From contig NSJK01000011.1 in the NCBI GenBank assembly GCA_002632325.1, forward strand, positions 62,001 through 126,000: DNA of 64,000 nucleotides, in the 5' to 3' direction. A program made the position numbers and the translations under genes. The stretch comes from Lysobacterales bacterium (GTDB lineage Bacteria; Pseudomonadota; Gammaproteobacteria; Xanthomonadales; Rhodanobacteraceae). Of the stretch, positions 1-7,786 are shown in pieces. The notes under the pieces were generated by a model, which saw only the letters and a program-made list of their open reading frames with translations, was not told the DNA's origin and ran no database searches. The stretch's first letter is position 1, and every line of letters starts with the position of its first letter.

Positions 1-1657
1 TCGAATGCGCACCGAGCACGATCCAGGTCGAATAGCTCTGGCGCGGATAGCCCGAACGCATCGGCCCGTTGTCGCCCGGCGCGGTATTGGTGTTGGATTC
101 GTAGCTGGTCTGGCCGAGGAAGCCGTACTGCGTGCCCCAGGTCAGGCGCGTGTTGTTGGTGGCGGCGTTGGGCGTGCCGGAATCAAAGCTCCACGAAATC
201 GCCTGATACGGCCAACTGTCCTGCCACGGCATCAGGTAGCCATCGCCCGCGGCGCCGTTGGCCGAAGTCGTGTTCCAGCGCGCGGTGAGGTCGTGATACC
301 AGGGGTTGCGTCCGCCACCGGCGTCCTGCTGCAACAGCGGCTGGGTCTGCACGATGCCCATCGTCGCATCGGTCGCACTGATCCATTCCTTCACGTAGGG
401 AATCGTGTTCGGCTGATTCCAGCTCCAGGCGCTGTTGAGACTCACCGGCGCGCTGGTGCTGCTGAACTTCCACAAATCGCCCCAGGCCACGCCGCTGACG
501 TCCTGCGAGCCATCGCCGTCGAATTCAAGTTCGCCATAGGGCGCGCGCGAGTCGTCGTAGAGATAACCGGCGGGCAAGGTGCTCATGTCGTAGCTCACCG
601 CCCACAGCGGATCATCACGCCCGGTCGCGAACACCCAGTCGATCGTGACCGGCAGGTTGACCGTCTGCGGCGCACCGCTTTCACGGCAATTGCGCGGATA
701 GTTCTGGGTAAAACGGAAGATCGCATGATGGCGACCAGTGAACACGCGTTGGAAGTTGCCGCCGATGAAGCCGCCCAAGGGTGAGTCGTCGCCATTGCAG
801 ACGCCGCCATCCAGCCACGCCGAATGCGAGACCACATAACCGAATCCCGCGTAACCGCCGTTGCCGTAGTTGGTGACGCCGATCGTGCGCGTACTGTCGT
901 TGGGCATCTGGTAGCGGAATTCACGCAGCGCGCCGCCACGCGCGCCACCCGGACCGGCCGCGCCATTGTTGTGCGCGAGCACCGCCACGCGCGGACGCAG
1001 CAGGCTGTCGCGCCAGGTGAAGCGATCACTCGTCATGCCGGCCACGCTCACGCCGTTCTCCTGCACCAGGAAATTGCTGCCGGGCGGCCCGCTGCCTTCG
1101 AAGCCGTTGGCGAAGATGGGGTCGGGCAGCGCACTGCTGCGCAGCGCGATGTCGTCGAAATACACGGTCGGCTGCGTGCCTGCGGATTCGCTCTGGATGT
1201 CGATGCGGTCGAACTGCGTGATGCTCGGGAACGCGCTCGCCAATGGCACGCTGACTTCCTTCCAGGTGCCCGCGCTTGGCCCGCCGCCGGTGATGTAGGT
1301 GTTGAGCGGCTGGCTGGCCTGCGCCGAGGTCACGGTGTTCTGCAGGAACAGGGTGAACTGCTGGCCGCTGCCGCTACCGCCGTGGATCCACAGATGCAGG
1401 GTCGGCCATGCGGAAACGGACAGGCCCGCGCCCGGATCGACCATCGACACCGCGTTGAAGTTGTTGCCGGCGAGCGAGATCGACTGGCTTCCCCCATGCA
1501 CGGGCGCGGGATTGGCGAAGTTGATGCCGCCACCCCAGGACCAGTCCTCGAAACCGTTCTGCAACGCATCATCGTAGATCAAGAGATCCGCATGCGCGGT
1601 GTGACTTGCTCCGACGAAGAGCAATGCCGAGACGATCAAGACCTTCGCGATCCCCAT
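1..1657 (-). CDS. Exported protein with CBM-like N-terminal region (3' end outside window)
   Basis: The minus strand is open from an ATG at 1657 through position 1, so the C-terminus is missing. The start is supported by an AGGGGA ribosome site about 7 bases upstream. Residues 1-23 form a Sec signal peptide ending in AHA. Residues 25-170 look like a jelly-roll carbohydrate-binding module (Gly/Ser-rich, ending near VYFDDIAL). A short linker with IFANGFE follows, then a larger Trp/Gly/Asn-rich region I do not recognise. Export is well supported; the catalytic or binding role is unknown. Confidence 0.72.
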   Translation of the reverse strand, partial: MGIAKVLIVSALLFVGASHTAHADLLIYDDALQNGFEDWSWGGGINFANPAPVHGGSQSISLAGNNFNAVSMVDPGAGLSVSAWPTLHLWIHGGSGSGQQFTLFLQNTVTSAQASQPLNTYITGGGPSAGTWKEVSVPLASAFPSITQFDRIDIQSESAGTQPTVYFDDIALRSSALPDPIFANGFEGSGPPGSNFLVQENGVSVAGMTSDRFTWRDSLLRPRVAVLAHNNGAAGPGGARGGALREFRYQMPNDSTRTIGVTNYGNGGYAGFGYVVSHSAWLDGGVCNGDDSPLGGFIGGNFQRVFTGRHHAIFRFTQNYPRNCRESGAPQTVNLPVTIDWVFATGRDDPLWAVSYDMSTLPAGYLYDDSRAPYGELEFDGDGSQDVSGVAWGDLWKFSSTSAPVSLNSAWSWNQPNTIPYVKEWISATDATMGIVQTQPLLQQDAGGGRNPWYHDLTARWNTTSANGAAGDGYLMPWQDSWPYQAISWSFDSGTPNAATNNTRLTWGTQYGFLGQTSYESNTNTAPGDNGPMRSGYPRQSYSTWIVLGAHS

Positions 1658-1881
1658 GTCGATTCCCCTGAATTTTTCTCGACGCTGTCAGAGGGGATAC
1701 GCAAATGGGCGCCCCCGGCTGCCATCATCGCGCACAATCGATCGCGCCATCGCAAGGGTGCTGGAACAAGGCCTGATCCGGCGTTCCAGCCGACGCCGGA
1801 CGAAGCCAGCCCCCTGCCCCGCAAGCCGCCGCAGACTGCGCGTTCCGGACCGGTTCACGCCTGTCCGATCACGCAGCCTGT

Positions 1882-2144
1882 CAGCAGCCTGATAGCGCAG
1901 TGCAGGGATGCACTGCACGCGAATCGATCACGCAAGTGATTGATTCGTCGGAGACGAGGCCGGGCATGTACCGGACTCGTCGAGCTGAAGAAGTACAGGA
2001 TGGACTTTTTCAGCAGCTTGATAGCGCAGTGCAGGGATGCACTGCACGCGAATCGATCACGCAAGTGATTGATTCGTCGGAGACGAGGCCGGGCATGTAC
2101 CGGACTCGTCGAGCTGAAGAAGTCCAGGATGGACTTTTTCAGCA
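1882..2144. repeat. Tandem 129-bp repeat, two copies, each with four hairpins
   Basis: Copy 1 is 1882-2010, copy 2 is 2011-2139, and a third copy begins for 5 bases. The copies differ at two positions (1889/2018 and 1995/2124). Each unit holds four inverted repeats in a row: CAGTGCA-GGGA-TGCACTG; GAATCGATCAC-GCAA-GTGATTGATTC (one mismatch); a GACGAG/CTCGTC stem with inner CCGG pairs; and AAGAAGTCCA-GGA-TGGACTTTTT. It resembles an intergenic REP/BIME-like or other structured element. The flanking bases 1658-1881 show nothing else. Confidence 0.85.
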
Positions 2145-2235
2145 CCCTGTTAGACTTCGCACTTCCAGATTGCAAACCTGAGCGCGCGCCGTGGCGCCGC
2201 TACGCCGGCCCGCTGCCGCAGACGGAGAATCGCGC

Positions 2236-4956
2236 ATGAACCAGCTCAACGACATTCTCGATCAGGATCTTGATCCGCGCGAGACGCGCGAATGGACCGA
2301 GGCACTGCATGGCGTGATCCGCGCCGACGGCACCGAGCGCGCGCACTACCTGCTCGAGCGCATGGTCGACGAGACCCGTCGCGCCGGCGGCCACCTGCCG
2401 TTCACGCCGACCACCGAATACATCAACACGATCCCACCACACCTGGAGGCCAAGAGCCCGGGCGATGCCGCGATGGAATGGCGCATCCGCTGCCTGATCC
2501 GCTGGAATGCGATGGCAATGGTGGTACGCGCCAACCGCAAGCCCGGCGCACTGGGCGGCCACATCGCGAGCTTTGCCTCGTCGGCGACGCTGTATGACGT
2601 CGGCTTCAACCACTTCTGGCGCGCGCCGAGTGCCGAGCATCCGGGCGACCTCATCCTGCATCAGGGTCATTCCAGTCCGGGCATCTATTCGCGCTCGTAT
2701 CTGGAAAATCGCCTGAGCGAGGAACAGCTCGACCTGCTGCGCATGGAAGTGGCCGGCAAGGGCCATGGCCTACCCTCGTACCCGCACCCGTGGCTGATGC
2801 CTGACTACTGGCAGATCCCCACCGTGTCGATGGGTCTGGGCTCGCTGCAGGCGATCTATCAGGCACATTTCCTGCGCTATCTGGAAAACCGCGGCTTGGT
2901 ACCGCCGAGCGATCGCAAGGTCTGGTGCTTCATGGGCGACGGCGAGACCGACGAGCCCGAATCGCTCGGCGCGATCTCGCTGGCCGGACGCGAAGGCTTG
3001 GACAACCTCGTGTTCGTGATCAACTGCAACCTGCAGCGTCTCGACGGCCCGGTGCGCGGCAACGGCAAGATCATCCAGGAGCTCGAAGGCGTGTTCCGTG
3101 GCGCCGGCTGGAACGCGATCAAGGTGATCTGGGGCAGCTACTGGGATCCGCTGCTCGCGCAGGACAAGGGCGGCCAGTTGCGCAAGGTGATGATGGATTG
3201 CGTCGACGGCGAGTATCAGAAATACAAGGCCTTCGGCGGCGCCTACACGCGCGAGCATTTCTTCGGCAAGACGCCGGAGACGCTGGCAATGGTCGCCAAT
3301 CTTTCCGATGACGACATCTGGCGTCTCAATCGCGGCGGCCACGATCCGCACAAGATCTATGCGGCCTATCACGCGGCGGTCAACACCAAGGGCATGCCGA
3401 CCGTGATCCTGACCAAGACCGTCAAGGGTTATGGCATGGGTTTGGGCAGCGGCGAGGCGCAGAATCCCACGCACCAGCAGAAGAAGCTCGAAGGCGATGC
3501 GGTTCGCGCATTCCGCGATCGCTTCCAGATCCCGGTGAGCGACGACAAACTCGCCGAGGTGCCCTACTACCACCCGGGCAAGAACTCGCCCGAATTCGAA
3601 TACCTCATGGAACGGCGCCGCGCGCTCGGCGGCTTCCTGCCGCAGCGCCGACGCAAGAGCAGTTCGATCGCGGTGCCTGCGCTCGATGCCTTCAAGCAGA
3701 TCACGCAAGGTACCGGCGAGCGCGAAATCTCGACCACGATGGCGCTGGTGCGCGGCATGAACCTCTTGCTGCGCGACAAGGCGATCGCGCCGCATCTGGT
3801 GCCGATCGTCGCCGACGAGGCACGCACCTTCGGCATGGAAGGCATGTTCCGCCAGATCGGCATCTATGCGCCGTTCGGCCAGAAGTACACCCCGGTCGAC
3901 TCCGACGAGCTCATGTACTACCGCGAGGACCAGAAGGGTCAGGTGCTGCAGGAAGGCATCAGCGAAGCCGGCGCGATGAGTGCCTGGATGGCCGCCGCAT
4001 CGAGCTACTCGGTCAGCGACATGCCGATGCTGCCGTTCTACATCTACTACTCGATGTTCGGCTTCCAGCGCGTGGGTGATCTGGCCTGGGCCGCGGGCGA
4101 TCTGCGCTGTCGCGGCTTCCTCGTCGGCGGTACGGCGGGTCGCACCACGCTCAACGGCGAGGGTCTGCAGCATCAGGATGGCCACTCGCACCTGCTCGCC
4201 GGCAACATTCCCAACTGTCATGCCTACGATCCGACTTTCTCCTACGAAGTCGCGGTGATCCTGCAGGACGGCACCAAGCGCATGCTCGAAGCGCAGGAAG
4301 ATGCCTACTGGTACATCACCGTGATGAACGAGAACTACGCCCATCCGGACATGCCGGCAGGCGTCGAGGCCGACATCATCAAGGGCATGTATCTGTTCAA
4401 GGATTCGGGCAGCGCCGACAAGGGCAAGGCCAAGGGCAAGGGCAAGGCAGCCCCCTGCGTGCAATTGCTCGGCTCGGGCACGATCCTGCTCGAAGTGATC
4501 GCCGCAGCCGAACTGCTGGAGAAGGATTTCGGTGTCGCCAGCGACATCTGGTCCTGCCCGAGCTTCACCGAGCTGCGCCGTGACGGTTTCGATGCGGAGC
4601 GCTGGAACCGCCTGCATCCGATGGACAAGCAGGCGCGCAAGGCGCATGTCACCACCTGCCTCGACGGGCGCGCCGGGCCAGTGATCGCCGCCACTGATTA
4701 CGTGCGTGAATACGCCGACCAGATCCGTGCCTTCATGCCACAAGGCAAGCGCTATCTGGTGCTCGGCACCGACGGCTTCGGTCGCAGCGATACGCGCGAA
4801 CACCTGCGCGATTTCTTCGAGGTCGATCGCTACTGGATCGCACATGCGGCCATCGCCGCGCTCGCCGCCGAAGGCGAGATGAATCCCGAGGACGTCGCCC
4901 GCGCGATCAAGCAGTACAAGCTCGATCCGGCCAAGCCCAATCCGCTCACGGTCTGA
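2236..4956 (+). CDS. aceE: Pyruvate dehydrogenase E1 component, homodimeric type
   Basis: A 906-residue thiamine-diphosphate enzyme that decarboxylates pyruvate and acetylates the lipoyl groups of E2. The length fits the homodimeric AceE family (E. coli about 887). The TPP/Mg motif GDGETDEPES starts at residue 234 and is followed by NCNLQRLDGPV. The ATG at 2236 is preferred over upstream starts because it begins the family-like MNQLND N-terminus and has a GGAG upstream. A Lys/Gly-rich insert (about residues 725-740) is unusual. Genes for E2 and E3 are not adjacent. Confidence 0.95.
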   Translation: MNQLNDILDQDLDPRETREWTEALHGVIRADGTERAHYLLERMVDETRRAGGHLPFTPTTEYINTIPPHLEAKSPGDAAMEWRIRCLIRWNAMAMVVRANRKPGALGGHIASFASSATLYDVGFNHFWRAPSAEHPGDLILHQGHSSPGIYSRSYLENRLSEEQLDLLRMEVAGKGHGLPSYPHPWLMPDYWQIPTVSMGLGSLQAIYQAHFLRYLENRGLVPPSDRKVWCFMGDGETDEPESLGAISLAGREGLDNLVFVINCNLQRLDGPVRGNGKIIQELEGVFRGAGWNAIKVIWGSYWDPLLAQDKGGQLRKVMMDCVDGEYQKYKAFGGAYTREHFFGKTPETLAMVANLSDDDIWRLNRGGHDPHKIYAAYHAAVNTKGMPTVILTKTVKGYGMGLGSGEAQNPTHQQKKLEGDAVRAFRDRFQIPVSDDKLAEVPYYHPGKNSPEFEYLMERRRALGGFLPQRRRKSSSIAVPALDAFKQITQGTGEREISTTMALVRGMNLLLRDKAIAPHLVPIVADEARTFGMEGMFRQIGIYAPFGQKYTPVDSDELMYYREDQKGQVLQEGISEAGAMSAWMAAASSYSVSDMPMLPFYIYYSMFGFQRVGDLAWAAGDLRCRGFLVGGTAGRTTLNGEGLQHQDGHSHLLAGNIPNCHAYDPTFSYEVAVILQDGTKRMLEAQEDAYWYITVMNENYAHPDMPAGVEADIIKGMYLFKDSGSADKGKAKGKGKAAPCVQLLGSGTILLEVIAAAELLEKDFGVASDIWSCPSFTELRRDGFDAERWNRLHPMDKQARKAHVTTCLDGRAGPVIAATDYVREYADQIRAFMPQGKRYLVLGTDGFGRSDTREHLRDFFEVDRYWIAHAAIAALAAEGEMNPEDVARAIKQYKLDPAKPNPLTV

Positions 4957-4970
4957 AAGTCTTGCTCCAT

Positions 4971-4995
4971 GGAGCGCTGCACCGCGCAGCGCTCC
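4971..4995 (+). terminator. Hairpin downstream of aceE
   Basis: A perfect 10-bp stem GGAGCGCTGC/GCAGCGCTCC with a 5-base loop starts 15 bases after the aceE stop. A smaller GGCAAG/CTTGCC stem follows. There is no U-tract, so it may be an RNA-stabilising hairpin rather than an intrinsic terminator. Confidence 0.35.
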
Positions 4996-5153
4996 GATGC
5001 AGGCAAGATCCTTCCTTGCCAGCCGCGCATGGGCCCATTGATCGCAGGCGATCGCCCGACACGCTTCGCTCGCAGCGTTTCCGATCTGTTTCGGATCGGG
5101 GGACTACAGTGGCGTGTGTTGCCTTCACGCATGGCGATCACGGGGACAAGGAA

Positions 5154-6536
5154 ATGGATTCGAACGATCGAAGTACGCCAGCCACTGCGCCGGCGCTGAC
5201 TGCCGAGGACGTGCTCGCACGTCAGGACCGCATCCCGCTGTGGACGCTGCCGCGCCGCTACCTCGTCATCATCGGCATCGGCTACTTCTTCACCTTCTTC
5301 GACATCGCCGACATCGGCTACACGATGCCATCGATCGCCGCCGAGTTCGGCCTGTCCGACTCGGAAACGCTGTTCGTCGCACTTGCCTTGGGTCTGGTCG
5401 GCTACGTGATCGGCTCGATCGTGATCGGCGCAGTCGCCGATCGCGTGGGCCGCTACCGGACACTGGTCGTCACGCTCACGATCACCGCGCTCGGCTCCTT
5501 CCTCGATGCCACCGCGACCGGCATCGTCTCGCTATCGATCTGGCGCTTCGTGACCGGCTTCGGTGTCGGCGCGGATCTCAACCTGGTTTCGACCTACGTC
5601 GGCGAGCTCGCGCCGGCAGGCCAGCGCGGACGCATCTCGAACCTGACCTTCCTCGTCGGCATCCTCGGGCAGGCGCTCACACCGTTCATCGCGCTCGCGT
5701 TGGTGCCCAACTTCACCTGGGGCTGGCGGGCGATGTTCGTGATCGGCGGTCTGATCGCTTCGATCGGCGTGATCGCCCGCTTCCAGTTGCCTGAATCACC
5801 GCGCTGGCTCGCCCTGCATGGACGCATCGAGGAGGCCGATGCGGTGGTGCGGCGCATGGAACAAGGCGCACTCGCGCGCGGCATCGTGCTGCCGCCGCCG
5901 CAGCCCAGAGCTGTCTCGGCCGAGCTGCACGCATTTCCGTTCCGCGCGCTGCTCGCGCCACCGTATGGCGGGCGCCTGATTCTGCTCGCCGCGATGTGGT
6001 TTTGCTGGTACATCGGCAACTACGGTTTTCTCGGTGATGCTGCAACGCTGATTGCCGAGCAGGGGTTTGCGGTGGGCAGTTCGATCCTGTTTCTGGGCAT
6101 CGGCGCGCTGGGCTATCCGGCTGGCGCCCTGCTCATGTCCTTCATCGCTGATCGCTACGAACGACGCCTGCTCATCTTCGGCTCGACCCTGGTATGGTTC
6201 GCGGGCATGTTGCTGATCGGTGCCAAGAGCAACGAATCGATGCTCGTCGCCGGTTCTTTCCTGGCTTCGTTGGCGCTGGGTCTGTATCTGCAGGTCGCCT
6301 ACACCTACACCGCCGAACTCTTCCCGACGCGCGCTCGCGCCAGCGGTTTTGCGCTCTCGGACGGCATCGGTCACGCCGGGGGCGCAGTGGGCGCGCTGCT
6401 GCTTCCGGCCCTGGTCGGTACGACGTCCTTCTTCGTCGGCTTCCTCGGCATCGGCTGCACCGGCCTGCTCGCCGGCCTGCTGGCCCTGCTCGGCCCACGC
6501 ACGAGTGGACGGCGACTGGAAGAGGTCTCGCATTGA
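5154..6536 (+). CDS. MFS transporter, sugar/metabolite:H+ symporter type
   Basis: A 460-residue inner-membrane protein with about 12 hydrophobic segments. The MFS loop motif appears as GAVADRVGRYRTL (about residues 92-104) and again as ADRYERR in the second half. LPESPRWL near residue 212 is typical of sugar porters and of NiaP/aromatic-acid symporters. The ATG at 5154 follows AAGG and gives a normal cytoplasmic N-terminus. The substrate cannot be read from the sequence. The next gene starts 49 bases downstream and may be co-transcribed. Confidence 0.88.
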   Translation: MDSNDRSTPATAPALTAEDVLARQDRIPLWTLPRRYLVIIGIGYFFTFFDIADIGYTMPSIAAEFGLSDSETLFVALALGLVGYVIGSIVIGAVADRVGRYRTLVVTLTITALGSFLDATATGIVSLSIWRFVTGFGVGADLNLVSTYVGELAPAGQRGRISNLTFLVGILGQALTPFIALALVPNFTWGWRAMFVIGGLIASIGVIARFQLPESPRWLALHGRIEEADAVVRRMEQGALARGIVLPPPQPRAVSAELHAFPFRALLAPPYGGRLILLAAMWFCWYIGNYGFLGDAATLIAEQGFAVGSSILFLGIGALGYPAGALLMSFIADRYERRLLIFGSTLVWFAGMLLIGAKSNESMLVAGSFLASLALGLYLQVAYTYTAELFPTRARASGFALSDGIGHAGGAVGALLLPALVGTTSFFVGFLGIGCTGLLAGLLALLGPRTSGRRLEEVSH

Positions 6537-6585
6537 ATCCTGCGCGGCGCCGCGGATGGCCGTGCGCAAATTTCCGGAAAACGAC

Positions 6586-7686
6586 ATGCGCTGTCTGACC
6601 CTGCTTTTACTGTGGCTGCTGCTCGGCTGCATCCCACCTGCACACGCGCAGACTCGGGATTGGCAGGCACCGCGGATCGAGCATGTCTTCATCATCATGC
6701 TCGAGAACCAGCTGTTCGATACGACCTTCGGCAAGGATTCGCCAGCGCCCTATCTTGCGCGTGACCTGACCGCCAAGGGTGCCTTGCTGCGCCAGTACTT
6801 CGCCATCGGCCACCTGAGCCTGCCCAACTACATCGCGATGATCAGCGGCCAGGCGCCCAATCCTGCCACTCAGCGCGACTGCACGACCTTCAGCGAATTC
6901 CTCGCCAGCGGCCCGCTCGATGCCGATGGTCAGTTGCCCGGTGAGGGCTGCGTCTACCCGGACTCGGTGCGCACGATTGCCGATCAGCTCGATGCTGCGG
7001 GCAAGACCTGGAAGGGTTACATGGAGGACATGGGCAACGATCCTGCACGCGCGGCGGCCGAGTGCGGCCACTCGCCGATCGGCGCCGAGGAACGCACGCG
7101 CCACGCCACAGCGCACGACATGTACGTCGCCAAGCACAATCCGTTCGTCTACTTCCATTCGATCATCGACGACCACCAGCGCTGTCGTGCCAGGGTCGTC
7201 AATCTCAAGCGTCTCGATCACGACCTGCGCACGCTTGCCACAACGCCCAACTACAGCTACATCACGCCCAATCTCTGCCACGATGGCCACGACGCACCGT
7301 GCAAGAACGGCGAGCCCGGCGGCCTGATCTCGGCCGACAGGTTCCTGCGCCATTGGGTGCCGCGCATCATGGCTTCGGCGGCTTACAAACAGGGCGGCCT
7401 CATCGTCATCACCTTCGACGAGGCGACGATGGCCGACAAGACGAGTTGTTGCGCAACGCGCCCCTTGCCCGGCGGACCCGAGCCCGGATTGGGCGGCCCC
7501 GGCGGCGGTCGCATCGGCGCGTTGCTGCTGTCGCCACACATAGGCCCAGGCACGATTTCGGATGTGCCCTACAACCACTATTCCCTGCTGCGCTGGAGCG
7601 AGGACAACTTCGGCCTTGCGCCGCTCGGCCATGCGGGCACGCCAGGGTTGGTGACTTTCGGCAGCGACGTATTCACCCAGCACTGA
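6586..7686 (+). CDS. Exported phosphoesterase family protein (phospholipase C/acid phosphatase-like)
   Basis: A 366-residue protein whose family (PF04185) includes phospholipases C and AcpA acid phosphatases that cleave phosphate esters with metal ions. The N-terminal motif VFIIMLENQLFDTTFG and the later VITFDEA and GGGRIGALLLSP blocks fit the family. The N-terminus is a hydrophobic signal with two readings: a lipobox LLGC (Cys15), or a Sec site after AHA. The ATG at 6586 lies after GGAAA. The substrate is unknown. Confidence 0.85.
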   Translation: MRCLTLLLLWLLLGCIPPAHAQTRDWQAPRIEHVFIIMLENQLFDTTFGKDSPAPYLARDLTAKGALLRQYFAIGHLSLPNYIAMISGQAPNPATQRDCTTFSEFLASGPLDADGQLPGEGCVYPDSVRTIADQLDAAGKTWKGYMEDMGNDPARAAAECGHSPIGAEERTRHATAHDMYVAKHNPFVYFHSIIDDHQRCRARVVNLKRLDHDLRTLATTPNYSYITPNLCHDGHDAPCKNGEPGGLISADRFLRHWVPRIMASAAYKQGGLIVITFDEATMADKTSCCATRPLPGGPEPGLGGPGGGRIGALLLSPHIGPGTISDVPYNHYSLLRWSEDNFGLAPLGHAGTPGLVTFGSDVFTQH

Positions 7687-7786
7687 GCGCCACGCGACCC
7701 GCGGCCGTCCAAGCCATCCGGTTTCCCGCAACGACTCACCCACGCTGCGCCATGTCGTGTTCATCGGCATTGCCTATCATGCGCCG

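Noticed and set aside
1882..2144. CRISPR array
   Set aside because: The copies are directly adjacent with no spacers, and no cas gene is present.
1855..2181. Open frames on both strands across the tandem repeat
   Set aside because: They stay open only because the repeat unit is 129 bases, a multiple of three. There is no ribosome site and no protein-like composition.
2770..4845. Long open frame (691 codons) antisense to aceE
   Set aside because: It is a typical antisense shadow of a high-GC gene. aceE is certain and the antisense product has low-complexity His/Arg/Ala-rich composition.
2236..4956. Frameshift or foreign insert at the Lys/Gly-rich stretch of aceE
   Set aside because: The frame is intact on both sides and the stretch lies at a plausible surface loop. 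It is a length variant, not damage.
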